The notes under the pieces: model-generated
The model's input: only the letters and a program-made list of their open reading frames with translations
What the model was told of the DNA's origin: nothing
The model's database searches: none
Translations under genes and position numbers: made by a program
Origin: Strongyloides papillosus
Taxonomy: Eukaryota; Nematoda; Chromadorea; Rhabditida; Strongyloididae
Reading direction: 5' to 3'
DNA length: 64,000 nt
NCBI GenBank assembly: GCA_005656395.1
Contig: SRSI01000006.1
Location: 1-64,000 of the forward strand
Shown: positions 1 to 14,600 of the stretch, in pieces
How positions within the stretch are numbered: position 1 is the first letter of the stretch
Layout of the letters: each line of letters starts with the position of its first letter

Positions 1-962
1 TTATTTGTTTTATAATATTTATAATAAATTAATAGTAAAATAAACAGACTCATATAGTTGAAAATAAAATTTAAGTGATTTAAAATTATAAAATCAAAGA
101 TTGAAAATTATTATTACAAAAATATGTTTTTAAAGTATTAAAAAGGAAATTTATATTAAATTTTTACCATATGATTCATAGGTAATGTTAATTTTATGAA
201 ATTTGACACATTTTGATATGCATCATCATTAAAATACGTAAATGTTTATAATAATTGTATTTGTTAATGTAGAGAAAACGCAAAATTTTGTTTTATTAAA
301 TAATAAATGCTTTTAACACATATATACTAAGAAATTGATTTTTATAAAAAAATATCTGCATAAAATTATTACATTACGTATAATATATTTTTTAAAGGTA
401 ATTTACGTAGAATGAAAAAATAAATTATTTAATAGAAAAATCATGTACTCTTATATAGTAATGGTAAATTAATATACAAAGTATTTAAATATTTATAAAT
501 ATTATAAGTGAATAATTATTTTGTTACGTATAAATATTTTTTATATAAAAGCTACTAACACTTCCCTCATAGCATAATATATAAAAATTATAATAATGTA
601 ACTGTGAAAGCCCATAACATGTGATTTTCAATAACTTTCTAAATATATTTAAATTCACTGACAGGAAAAGTAATATTAAATTAGAAATTTTGTTTTAATA
701 CCTACAATCCAAAAAAATATTTAAGAGTTTTTTAGTTACAATTATTTAAAAGTTAAGATAAGACACAAGTATGTAACATGATTAAAATAAATAACAAGAA
801 TTTTCCACTCTTTTAATGAAATTACACTTTATTTAAAGTTTGTTTAACTCAATTTTAAAGTTATATAATTTAAAATCAAATTAAAGCTTGTTCTAAAACA
901 TTTGACATTGTCTGGTATTTGTATAATTCATTGTTTTTTTTTTAAATTTATTTTAAACTTAC
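1..962. other. AT-rich stretch at left edge, no exon seen
   Basis: I see no coding exon on either strand here. The exon ending at 963 is followed on the minus strand by a perfect GTAAGT donor (957-962), so this stretch should be intronic for the GAF-like gene, whose next exon lies further left outside the window or is too short to recognise. Confidence 0.5.
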
Positions 963-3900
963 TCATTGAAGAGAATACATTTTGAGTCATAGAGAAAAAT
1001 ATTTCACTTTGCATTGCCATTTTTTTTTGATCCTCAACATTAATTAAAATTTTCAGCAGCGATCCAACCATACTTAAATGCGGTACTATTTTTGATATTT
1101 GATTTTTACGTACACTAAAAATATAATATTTAAATGTATTTATAAGATAATAAAAGTTAGTTAAAGGTTTATAAATTATACATTGTACATTAAAGATAAC
1201 TATTTAGAATATTATTTATATCATATTTCAAACGTTATTTTAAATTCTAGCATAAATTATTTATACTATTAGAATGTTTTTTCATTATAATATAGAAATT
1301 TTTAGTATTTTTTTTTAAAAAGTACCAATATGACTTGTTAAAAAAGACAAAATAATTTTCTAATGTTGGCTAAGTAGTAGTTTGTTTTCCCAGTTAAAAA
1401 ATTTTATTGTTTTTATGAAATATGGATTTAAAGTTTATAAAGCTAAAGTCGAAGTTAAAAATATTTTTTACATCTATTTATATGTATAATGTTTTTTATC
1501 TATTATTTTAAAAACACATCTTAAAATAAAAATTATATCTACTATTTTAATCATTATATTGTCTATTTTTTTTAAAGTTTTTAAATAATAATTACCTTTG
1601 ATTTTGGTGTATCACTAATAAAGCACTCACTAATTCATCACTTCCTCTTATTGGTAAAAGTGAACATCTTTCATACATATTTTTGATATTTCTTGTCATA
1701 CATAATTGGTTACTAGCTTCTGAAGGATATAATTGAATAACCATTGTTGTCAATAAACTATCGAATTTCTCTAAATCTTGACATGGAAGATCTTTTAGAT
1801 AACATTTTTCATAGTCATAATAGTTAGTGTTTATATCAATATTTGTTAGTTTTGATTCGAAAAATTGTACTAGCGATTCACTAAGACAACATATTATAGG
1901 TGATTTCAGGCTTACTGTTCCAGCAACAGTTGCATATGTAACATCACTATCTTGTGTAATTGAAACAAACGCCAATGATTCTACTCCTGATTGCTCTTTA
2001 AGCTACAATAAGATCAAGTAGAAATGAAAAATCAAATTTAGAACATACCCATTTGTTAATTGCCTGTTGAAATGTTATCATATCAGTATTTTCCGAAAGT
2101 ATATCTAAAAAGAGAAAAACATTTTATAAAAAAATTAGTAAAAAATATTTTTTTAATTTCTCATTGTGTAACTATTCTAATAATTACTTTATAATAAAAT
2201 AGATTAGAATACCATTTCTAAATCTAATAATTTATGATATTTCTCTAGCACATGTTTAATTTTTTTTGTATAAAATAAAGAGTATGCACTTTAAAAAATA
2301 AAGCAAAACAAATACTTATAACACATAGTACTGAAAATCACTTTGATAAAGTAATCTATGAAGATATTTAATAAATAATATAGTCGATTTTGCTATTAAA
2401 AAAAGATACTCATTTAAAGTTGTTTCATGATTACAAATATGAAACAGCTTGGTTTAAAAAGAAATATTATTACTTTTTAAATTCCCTTCAAAAATATTTT
2501 GTGTAACTTTTTCCATATCTAATGACTTATGTGAAGATATTTCTAAATTTTTTGTAAATTCAGAAGAAGAATTAGATAACTTAGATAGTGGTTGTAAATC
2601 GCTAGTTTTTGCAATTTGTGAGTTTTGTAATGAAGAATGTGATTGTTTAAACATCTGTAAAGTAGGAATTTTTGGTAGAGATATTAAACATTCTTGATAA
2701 TCGGAGTTGTTCTCAATTTCCTCTAATTTCTTTGCTCTGTTATTAGAAGTTTGTGAAGTATTTAAAAAATGATTGTTATCATCTATCAATGTGTTTTTAT
2801 TTTTTCCTAATGAATCCTTTATGATTTCGGGAAAATTTTTACTATTTGTTTCTTCTTTTTCAATGTTTGTCGTTGATTTATAATTTTTCAATGCTTGATC
2901 TTTCTTAACTAGAAGTTTAATTGAAGGTACACCACTAAAATGAAAAAATAAATAAATAGAAATTGATGACTTAAAATAAAGAATGTATCAAAATACATTA
3001 TCTTTATAGGTATTTATAGTTATATAATCTCATATATATTTTAATTTAAATAGAGATATACTTTATATAAATTATCTTTTGTTTTGTAAACATTGTTGCC
3101 TAAATACCGATTAAAACTAAAAGAAATATAATTTTTGTTTATAAATATCTTATTTCACAATTATCATTTTAAAACTACCTGTATTTAATTTTTCTTTATT
3201 TTTAAAATATAAAATTTAATGAAAATAATTTTGTTGATTGAGTGTCAAAGTTTGTTTTTATTTATATAGATTAAAAAATGATTGGCGATAAATGTAAGTA
3301 TTGTTATGGATAGTATAATCTTTTTAAATTACAATACTATTAATAAAAATGATATTAACCACAAAAGTAAGCACTAAAAATGTTAATTATAGCAACAATT
3401 TATGTAATAAATACGAAATATTAAAGAAAGAATGTATGATATAGGTTATTGGGAATCATTCAGTTTTATAATAATTAAAAACTATCAATAAATATTTTTT
3501 GTTATCAACGTTTAAAAATTTTTATAATATGATGTGTAATTATACATTTTGTTGATTTGGACAATTTTGTATACTTTATAAAATATATTATAAAAGAATA
3601 TATTATATTTTATAATGGTTTTATTTCAATGGTCATTCTATAATATTACATAGTTCACTAAATTATGTTACCTTGATAAAAAATTATTCATTCTTATTAC
3701 ATTTACTTTTATCAACAAATTATAAAAATTTTAAAATCTTATAGAAAATATGATTTTTTAAATATAATATTTGGTTGATATAATAACATATTGTATTTTT
3801 ACAAATAAAAATTACCTTGGTAAAGATTTATCTCTTGCCTTAAAAGGCCACAAAGGTGAATTAGAATTAAATTGTAAATCTATCCAATCATCACTAATTG

Positions 3901-5633
3901 CACGTTGTTTTTGTCCTTCATTAAATAACCCATCTACATTAATATCATTCTTAAAAGTTATCTGTGAAGCAAAATTTTCACCAAAAACTTTTGCAACTGA
4001 CAAGGGGTCTTTGTATCCAAGATCTGAATTTAGCAAATCTTCTTCAGTCAATGCAGGCATCAACGATACTTTTCGTTGCATTGGGAAAGATGGTGACGTT
4101 GCAAATGATGAATCTGAATCAGAAGAATCTTCAAAATCAACTAAAATGTTAAATTATTTTTCTATAAAAATAAGAAAAATTGTCTCGTGATATTATAATA
4201 ATATTTTTGTTTGTTAGGCATTTTACTTAGCTTTAGACAAATTTTACATATTGTATAAAATGCCATAGTCATCGATCAATAGTGTATATAAAAATAAAAT
4301 TTGGCTATTGTAAAACAAATATAAAATAGTTATTATAAATAATTGTACCATTTGTTTATATACAAATTAAAAATTAACAAAAATTTAAAATAAAATTAGT
4401 TCCTGTTATATATAACATTCTTCCTATTTATAGAATAATCTAACATTTAAGAATATGATTAAAATAAAAGAAATATAAACGTTTATATAGAGGGAAAATA
4501 AAATTTTTATGACATGTGAATATAACTTTTGAGATTATCACTTTATAGTATATACATTTTAAATAGTAAAATAATATTTAAATACCACGTATTTTATTCA
4601 CCTTTTTTAACTTAAATAAATCATAATATGTTTGAATTATTTAAATATTTATAAAAAATTTGCAAGTCACTAGTAAAGTTTTAATTTAGAAAATTTTTTT
4701 TAAACTATATTTTTTCTAGTAACAAAAGTATTTGTGAAAGAAGTATAAAAATTTATTGTTCTGACTCATCTCTTGGTATCTAAATGTAGTAATACTAACT
4801 ATTTTAAATGATAAATTATAATTTAATATATTAACTAATTCTATATCACAACCATTAAAAAAGTCGATTTTAAAAACGTTTACTATTTCTGATAAATGTT
4901 GAATTATAGGGTGAGCAATTTTAAAAATATTTTATATTTAAATAAATTAAGGCCATAATTTAATTCACATTGTTTAATTATATTTATAGTAATATTTTTC
5001 TTTTTAACTATAGCATATTAATTAAATACAATTAATTAAAATTTATTTAAATTTTGGAGATTATTTATACGTTTAAAAAAGTGATGACTAAAGTAATTAA
5101 AAATTTTTTTTTAAAATTTAATTCAGTTAGGTTTTTACTATTGACAAGGATAAATTGCAAATACTTTATACTAATATTTACATATCTTTTTTATTATACT
5201 AACAAATATTTTTAAAAAAAAATGTATACTTACCGTTAATTGTTGGAAGTGTCAAAAAAGTTGAATCGTTGCTTTTATTAATTGAATTTCTACATGTATT
5301 TATCATTTCATTACTTAATGATATAATTGTTTCAATACTTTTTTCAGAGGAAAACAATGGACTATTTTTCGGTAAATTACCATATTGACTTGTAATAGAA
5401 CTTTTTTGACTACATGGTTCTGAAGAAATTCTTACATTTGATACGAAATTCCTATTATCTGATGTACTTTCTTCAATATTTATTTTATTAGAACAATCCT
5501 CTATTTCACTTTCAAAATCATTTTTAAAAATATATTTTTCTTTATTTTTATCAGTTATTAAAGATTTTTGTACATTATTACTACTTTTGTTTGAATGATC
5601 TATACTTCTCTCACTAGTATTTAACCCGTTCAT
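963..5633 (-). CDS. GAF-domain-like protein, 3' part outside window (possible cyclic-nucleotide phosphodiesterase regulatory region)
   Basis: Hand-built minus-strand model with six exons: 5234..5633, 3816..4140, 2474..2934, 2049..2104, 1596..2002 and 963..1114. Every junction has a GT donor, an AG acceptor and a matching phase. The first three exons encode a Ser/Asn/Lys-rich, low-complexity region. The last three give a continuous stretch of about 200 residues that reads like a GAF domain: a helical start (TDMITFQQAINKW), alternating strands, a typical late strand (SDELVSALLVIHQN), then a long amphipathic helix (LLKILINVEDQKKMAMQSEI) like the linker between tandem GAFs. The spacing reminds me of GAF-A of PDE2-type phosphodiesterases, which bind cGMP or act as dimerisation domains. 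No catalytic domain is visible; if present it lies left of the window. An ATG at 5633 opens the first exon, with a weak AG at 5650-5651, but an upstream exon is possible. Another GAF protein is an equally open alternative. Confidence 0.5.
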
Positions 5634-7652
5634 TTGATTTAAAATTATTCTTTTAATATATTGGAAAATGTTTGCAATTTTAATAAAAAAATTTACAAAT
5701 AAATATTAAAATATTATGAGATTTATAAAATAGTCCTTATAAACACCAATATTATAGGAGAAAAACTGTTTAATTGAGGGTTATTAAATTTTAAATATTA
5801 ATTTTGTAAAATTTCCAATGATTATAGAAAACTTGAAAAATAGCTTAAAATATATAAGAAAAAAGTATTTCTTAGAAAATAGTATAAAAAATATTCATTA
5901 AATATAGTTATTATTCGTTAATATATTATATGACTGTTATTAATAAGCATAATAATTATTTTGATAAAGAGACTTAAAATGAAAAAGAACTGTTAATGCT
6001 AAAAAAATAATAATATTTTAGGAAAAAAATATAAATAGACAAAATAATTTCTAACAATATGAAACAAACATTCAAAAAAAGTTAAATAAAAGCATAATAA
6101 ATAAAATATAAAAATATTCCATTAATCGCAATATATTATTTATAATGTCATTCAAGTAGAACTAATAAATTAAGTATGGTAGTTTAAATTACATAAAATT
6201 ACAACTAATGTGTAAGTAATATGACTTTAAAAGCACATTTATAAAAAGTTTAATGCTAAATAAATGTGTAAATCATAATTGTGTCTTTATATAATGAATA
6301 AATATTTTTAAAAAGGTAAAAACTAAACTAGACGACTAAAAACCATGATCATTATATTAATTTAAATTACATTTTCTCTAACATTTGAAACAAATGGGAA
6401 TAAATGTAAACAAGCATATTTTTATTATACGACTGTAAAAATAAAAGAAAATCCAACATTATGTGTAGAACTCAAAGGAATTATTAAATTTCATGCATAA
6501 TATTAACCTTTAAAAATAAATACTCGAAGTTAGCAATAACAACATTTAAAAAATATTTTCCAACATTTCTTAAAAAAAAATTTGTTTTCAATATATAAGG
6601 TAGTTTTAATGAGTATGCTTATAAGTAATTTAAAAAAAATAACACATAAATAGTGTGAAGATTTACGATAACTATTTTGTTTTACTAACTTCGAATTTCA
6701 GTTAAAATACTAATAATTCTATATATGCGTTAGGCAAATACTTTATGACCAAAAAAAGCGGTTTAGGGCTAAGCTAAATATATTGATATTTGAACAACCA
6801 AATATATATAAAGTTAAATGTATTTTTTTATAAAACAGTACAAACATTTTAATATCATTTAAAATGAGGAAAAGAATAATCAAAATGAGAGAGTATAAAT
6901 ATATTATCTTTCAAGTGTAATGGAATATTTTTTTCCTTAAATTACTTTTTGTTTGTCAAAAATTATACTTTCAAATGTAATTTATAATTATTTAGAAAAA
7001 AATATTTTATGTAAATAGAAAGTAACTTTATAAAAATTTGATATTATAGGGTGCTAAAGTTTTAAATATTATTATATAAATACTATTCAGAAAAGCTAAT
7101 TTTTCACAAAAATATTGGGAATTATAATAATAGTAGTTTTGATAAAAAGATGATAATTTATGTGAAATGTAATGTGAGAAATATGATAGCTGTAAAAATT
7201 AAAATCAAATAAATGGTATAATAACTTGTTTGTACAAGCTAATTATGCATAATAATAGAAAACATTAACATATATTGATAAAAATTTGTAAAATAATGTG
7301 CCTTAATATTTATATCAGTAATATTACTATTTAATACTTTTTTATTTAAAAAATTTTTGTTTATTTAATTTTTAGAGAAAAAAGTTAATGATGAATTGTA
7401 ATTTTAAATTTTATAAAGCAATTTCCACGCCTTATAACTTTTTCCATTAAAAAGTTAAAAATGCTGAATTGTAATTTAAGAAATATACTTTTCGAAATAA
7501 GTCATAAATATGTTAGCCATTCGTTAAAAATGGAAAAACCTGACAATACTTTTAATAATGTATTGGCTATACACAGAAGAATACTATTTTTATTCTTTTT
7601 AATTTTTAAACCAAGCTGTTTATGCAGTCGTTATATTTTTAACAAAACATAC

Positions 7653-8470
7653 CTGCTATTTGCTCTCTTTGTGTTAATAAATAATCCGTGTCAGTATAAC
7701 TTTCTATTGATGCTTTTTTTGCATTCATATAATAATTTGAATCCAAAAATGCTTTATGATATACTTCATATTTTATATCATTTATATTTTTTGATTGAGC
7801 ATTGAAAGCGTTTGAAAATTTATTATTTGGTATGTATGTTTTTTCCGATGTTGTGTCATGAAAAATAGAAGGATCATTTTTATTTTTGCATGTACAAGAG
7901 GAATATGAAAGAAATTGCTTGTTATCATTTAAGGATTCAATACTTGATACAGTTTTCCATGAATAACAGGATGTAGACGATAGTTTTCTGCATTCTATTG
8001 CTTGATGATATGAGGGTTTTCTTAGGGGATTTACAATATTAGTGTGTTTTGTTGATGGAAGATCGAACGATATTTTTCTTGTATCCAAATATGCTTCTTT
8101 TTCCGAAAATGTACTTGAATCATCAATACAACTATTTTCTGGATTATTGAATGAATCATTCCTTAAAATAAATGTTGATATTTTATGGCCACCATTTAAA
8201 TAATTATCATGATGAACTGTTCCATTTGCATAATTACATTCATGAATTTCAGCTTTTTGGCGAATTATTACATGGTCGTGTATTGGAGGTGTTGCCATAA
8301 TTGGTGATATTTTTCTTCCACTTCCAGATTTAACAGAAGAAGATATACTCGCATGAGTATCGAAATTTTCTGCAATACTTTGCGTATATTCTTTCTTTGT
8401 TATCTTTTTATGCTGTGATACTTTTTTATTATCATTTTCTTCGCCACCTTCGTATAAACAGCTCCTTGAG
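7653..8470 (-). CDS. Ser/Asn-rich exon, probably a 5' exon of the GAF-like gene
   Basis: An open stretch of about 270 codons is bounded by a good acceptor (TTTTGTTGTAG, exon start 8470) and a GTATGT donor after 7653. It is rich in Ser, Asn, Lys and Tyr, with no domain that I recognise. Runs such as SSIESLNDNKQFLSYSS and KKASIESYTDTDYLL look like disordered, phosphorylatable sequence. It lies on the same strand as the GAF-like gene and upstream of it. However, its phase-1 donor does not match the most obvious acceptor before 5633, so a small exon is missing between them or the two belong to different transcripts. No ATG lies between the acceptor and the first stretch of codons, so the true start is in an upstream exon that I could not find. 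Confidence 0.35.
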
Positions 8471-11400
8471 CTACAACAAAATAAAGAACAACACGTTTTC
8501 AATGCCAGCTTGATTTTTTATTTAATGTCTAAATATATGCTATATTTATATGTATATATATTATTTAAAGAAAGTAATAAAAGTATATTTTATATAAAAA
8601 AAGAATAAATACAAATTTTTATTATTTAATATATAAATGAAGAATTTTTTCTAATTGATAGATTAAAAAGACATTTTACGTTAAAACTTATTGTGTAAAA
8701 TATAAAATACAAATACCATAGAGAAGTAATAGTTAATTAAATATTTATAAATTGTACTTTTAAATTAAAATATTATTATTTAATTTTATGATATTACAAT
8801 GTATTTATTAATAATTGCTATAAATTATAGTGATTATATAAACGTTTTTATCAAATATGTTAAATATATGGATGTGCATTTATGTATATATCTAAAATAT
8901 TTATACATCCTCATAAATATGCCTTAATTATATAATTGTCTTTAAAAAATTAAATATGATAAAACACATAATAATATATTTTATTACATAATTTAAAAAA
9001 AAATTAATATAACTTAAATTTCTAATAATATTAAATAAAAATGATATTTTGATAAACTTTTTTATAGATTAAATAATTAATACGGATTAATAAATATAAA
9101 TTATAAATATTTACAATAATAAAAACTAATTATAAGATATAATGACGTAATCGAATATAAATCCGTTTTTTAATCCAACTATACACACATGCATAAGGGA
9201 TAATATGTAGAAGACTTTACAATACAGTCATATGCTTAATGACATAACACATCCATTGCTTTAAACTACTAAGACTTTTAATATATATCTAATATGTATG
9301 TACTTTTTTGAAATAGATATTTGTAAATTCTCATATAAATAGTTACTATATTTAAAATATAATTAATAAAATAAAAATTACACTTTTTTCAATCAATGGC
9401 TAAAATATTTGGAAACGTAAGCATCATAAGTTAAATATATATTATATTTTCATTTATATCTCATAAGTTAATATGAAAACTTCCAAGCAAAATAAATAGA
9501 AAAAAAAATTTATAATGATAAAATTTAGTTGTTAAACAGGTAGTAATGCATTTAATTTTATTCAAAGTAACAGAATAAACAAAAGATATATAAAATTATT
9601 AAGATAAATAGGAATAAAAGTGTTAAAAGGCAAAACATTCAGTTCGAAAATTATAGTATTATTATAAAAAGATCTGTGAAATTTAAAACAATATATTGAA
9701 TATGTTTGGGAGAATTACTCTTCTCTGGTACAAAAATTAGCACAAAGTTATCTCTTAATTTTATTTATTTTGCATTCTACTTTTCTCTATCATCCCTAGT
9801 GCTTCTCAATAAATTAGAAAAAAATTTAAATTCATATCATAAATAAATGTAATTTTACTTAAGTTTATATTTTATACTTTAAATAATCAATTTAAAATAA
9901 ACACGACATTGTGAAAAGTTATTTTTAATTATTACTGGAATAAGTTTTAAGTTAATTTTCTCTTTAAATAATAAGTTTCATTAAAACTTTTTATAAAATA
10001 AGATAGAGAAATAAATAAATAAATGAAGATACTGCATATTAATTATTGCATGATTATGTGTTATCATTAAGGGTTAGAAAAAGCCTTTAACATAAAGTTT
10101 GCATTTATGGCTAATGTGCTCAGTAATATCAAAATCCTATATTTATTTATAATCTTTTAGGAAGTTTGTATAATGAATACAAGAAATTAATTTGTTTAAA
10201 TAATCAATTAATTTTTGTATTTGTAAATATACTGTACCTTATATAATATATTTTAAATGAATTTTCCTTCCTTAAAAAACATGTTTAGTTTATATTTCAA
10301 ACATAGAATAATAATAATAACATCCTATAAACAATTGTGTAATATCTAGTAGATTTTAAGCTTATTATTTTTGAAAATTATCAAATTGGAATGAACAAAA
10401 TTGTACAGAAATCTTAAATTTAAAGAAATGATAAAAAAAATAAAACAAAAAGTTCTTATGTTTTACTTTAAAATTAATGGTAATAAGATTATTAATTAAT
10501 AATAAAATAAATATATTTGTGTATATGTATACAATTTTTTTTATGTGGAAATATTTTATTTTAATAAAATAGGCATATACTTAAGTAAAATTTATATGTA
10601 AAATTCATTTGAAACGACATTATAAATAATATATAACATTAACAGACTGATACCATTAATAGAATTTTTATAACATAATGTCTGATGATACATATATGTT
10701 GGGATGAATTGTTAAAGAAAAGAAAAAAATGTATGACCTCACTGTCATAACTTAATAATTATTACCGATATAAAACAATTGATAAAATAAAATGCATAAA
10801 GGATAAACAAATGGGTCTGTTCAATAACTATCGAAACATATGACTGGACCTTAGTCTTGTTACCATTGTAATTACTTTGACATCAAAGCATACACTCTAA
10901 GTCAATTGCCAATTTCCTAGTACTGGACGTTAGATATATATATATATTTATGTATTGATGAATTATTACATTCGTAGATAAATATAAACATAGTAAATGG
11001 AAATAGAAAAAAAAATTCTAATTTACACAAAAAGGAAAGTTCTCCAAGTCAACAATGATATGATATCTTGTTTGCTTAATATTTCCTTATGATAATAATA
11101 CTTTTTACAAAGTGATATCTAAACTTGATATAAATACTATTTTTTTAAATAAATATTTAATAGTTTTCTGTATTAAAATAAATGCTTAAAATATATTTAA
11201 TGCCATTTTTTTATTTCATAATGGAAAACTATCTACAATATTTGTATCTATATAGTTAACAATATATAATAAATAATAACATTTATGAATAAATTTGTCT
11301 GAAAAAAAAACTATAAAATTTCCAAAATTATTACTAAATATTATATTGAAAATAATGCTTATATATTCTAAAAATTTAATATTTAATGACTTATGTTTTC

Positions 11401-11649
11401 AATAAGGTATTTTTTATATCATTACTTTAAAATATATTTAATTTGACATTATAGGTTATAAAAATGAAATCAAACAAGTGATAAATTTTACTATTCGATA
11501 AACGATAAATGTAATTTTTAAGAGTGTTTAATATTATATATATTTATTTTTTTATTTCTTACAATTATTCGATATTGTAATTTATGAATAATAATCTTGA
11601 AAAAATGAAAATACATAAGTAACTATATAAAATATTTAAAATGTTTACA
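8471..11649. other. Gene-poor AT-rich region
   Basis: No exon can be supported. It should contain the promoter or first exon of the gene to the left and the 3' end of the peptidase gene to the right. The only stretch standing out from the AT background is about 10800-10935, which carries a near-perfect direct repeat (see findings). Confidence 0.5.
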
Positions 11650-14600
11650 CTATATATTTTTGTTTTTAAAAAAACACTTGTTAAAAAAAATGTCTAATTT
11701 ATTATATAGATGCTTTTTTCCATTCACAATACCATGTTGATCATCCGGATATATCATCATTTCAAAATCAATATTTTGTGAAATTAAATTTGTAACAAAA
11801 TTCACTGTATTTTGTAAATGCACGTTATCATCCGCAGAACCATGAACAATTAAATATTTTTTATTTCTAAAATTGGACAGTGAGACTTGAGTTAAATCTG
11901 TTTCAGCATATCCTTCATTATTATTTAGTCCCATGTAACGCTCTGTGTATGCAGCATCTTAAAAAAATAAAATTAAAGTTATGTCAAGAAAAATATACCA
12001 TAATACAAGAAATTTGTCACAGGAGCAATGGAACACCCACAACTAAATATATTATCATTGTCTTTTTGAATAACTTTTGCTGTTAAAAATCCTCCATAAC
12101 TCTTAAATGAAAATTTTTAAAGTTCTGTAAATTTGAAAACATACCCACCCCCATATTCCAACTTTTGTTGAATCAAGTAGGGGATATTTTTGTAGTAGTA
12201 ATTTTGTTGTATTAATAGTGTCTTCAACTTCAACTGTTCCAAATTTTCCATATCTTGGTTCCTTCATATCCCATCCTCTGTTCATAGTTCCTCTTCCATC
12301 AATAAATATTACAACATATTTTCTCAATGAAGCAAATACCATATTCATTGATAATAAACTTAATATATTTTCTGTTACTTTCTGTACACCTGGTCCACCG
12401 TATACGTCAACAATCACTGGTAATTTGTCAACTCTTGAATCCAATGAATATCCATCTGGAACTAAAATTTCAACAAATGCTTTATTACCTTTCGATAACA
12501 TTATCTCGTCAAAAACAATTTTAGGAAGTTTTTTAGAATTATAAACATTTTTCATTATATTTACATCTTGTATTGGTATACTATAGTTTCTTATTTTATC
12601 AGTTTTCCCAATAAAAGTTCTTGGGACTCCTAATCCACGGCAATGTATGTACATATTTTTGCCGTTTGGTGATATACTTCCTTCTTGATATGTACAATCA
12701 GGAAAAACATTACACGAAACACATTCTGCTGCTTTTTTATCTGTTGAGTTATTCTAAAAAATATCGTGTTATTAATAATGAAAATAGTTTAAAGTACCTC
12801 TATTATAGAAACTGAAAAAATATGTTGTTGTTTTGGATCTGGTGCTGCAGCAAGAAAGTATAAAATATGTCTTTTTTTGTCAACATATATAATTTCTGAA
12901 ACATCATATGTTCCTTTATGAAGAAAATTTTCATGACTGTTTACAAGATTTGAATAAACATTTATCTTAGCAACTTGTGAATAAATATTTCCATTTTTAT
13001 TTTTTTGAGGTAATATAACAAAATATGCATCATTTGTTGAGTATCGAATTTGCCATTCATTAGTTTCTGCATTCAATTTTCTTTTATCGATAATATACTT
13101 TTTTTCAAAATTTGGTATACAAACTTCTTTTTCATATGAACAAATAGTAACAGTAATAATATTTTGTATACGATTTGCCCAAACAGCTATAAGGTATTCT
13201 TTACCATAAAATGTATGCCAAGAGGCTGAATATAAATATATGCCAAGATCAGAATTTTTTAATTCTACTCTCATTGTTTTATATTTACGTTCATTTAACG
13301 ACCATATATTTAAAGCTGCAACGGGCAAATATTTATCAGAAACTTTTGGATAAAAAACCATATCCATTAATGGATGAGTCTTTTTCTGATAAATTGGAAT
13401 ATTTTGGCGATAAACTTTTGTATCATTTATTGTTAAAAATGCTAAATATTTGCCACTTTTCGACCACCACATTGCCTCATTTTTTTGAAAAATTTCTTCA
13501 TAGTACATCCAATCAGTAATTCCATTGTATATAAATTGTTTATCATTTTCAGATGTGTTTGTAATTTTTAAAACGTGAGGCTCTTCAGGTATTTTAACAA
13601 AAATATCACTACCATTTACTACTGCAAATTGATTCTTTTTTGGTCCCCAAACAAAAGATACTTTTCCTATTATTTCTTCAAAATTATCATCTAATTTAGA
13701 GTACTTTCCAAAAATTGGATCTATAATTTCCAAAATTCTTTGATTGAAAGCATTTTTTGCAACAACAAACAATTGATCATCTTTTCCTGGATATATTTTT
13801 TCTAGATAACTGTATCTATTTTTAATTTCATCTTTTATAAATGGTTTTGATATGAATGGCGTTTTATTCATATCAATTATTGTTATATTATTATCAAAAG
13901 TTTTAACAAGTAAATGATTATTTTCCAGCCATTCTAGTCCATCTATTAGTGGAAATAAATTATATTCTAAAATATCTGAAATTTCAATTGGAGTACGTAA
14001 TTCATTTGATGATTTTGAAACTAAAAATTTAGCTAAATTATTAATAAATTTTAAAACTTACAGGGTGTAAAAATTAGTACACATAATATGATAATAAAAC
14101 ACATTATAAAAATAACACCTAAAGCAATACTTATGCCTTTCCAATTTTTTTGTTCAACTTCCACACTTTCAAAATTCTAAAAAATAACAATTAAATTTAT
14201 AAAAAGAACTACTTTAAAAAATGAGAAAATTTATAGTATTATTGTTTTATAATTTATGAAATTTTTTTAAAAGAAATATTTAAATTTTTTATTTTATACA
14301 GCAAAAAACTCTTCAAATTTTTTTAATATTATTCATTTTTATTACTATTTACATAAGAATTTTTTGTTTTATAACATCTTATGAATAACTATCCAAATAA
14401 TTTCACCTGTTGAATTTTAAATCTACTTTTCATCAAAAAATAAATTTATTAAATAAATAATAAAAAAACAATGTAAATAAAAACAAAATGACTGTTTTAT
14501 TTTATACTTTCTATTTTTTATGATTTAGTAGATAGGTATATAATTAATTTTGTAGATAATATATAGTTTTATCAATAATGATACATATTTTAACAAAAAA

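Noticed and set aside
7461..7805. 114-codon plus-strand frame overlapping the Ser-rich exon
   Set aside because: Antisense shadow of the minus-strand exon, extended by AT-rich flank.
8471..8502. Cys-rich N-terminus (KTCCSLFCCSS) resembling a palmitoylation signal
   Set aside because: These codons are the pyrimidine tract and TAG of a strong splice acceptor read as protein; the frame opens with TTG and has no upstream ATG.
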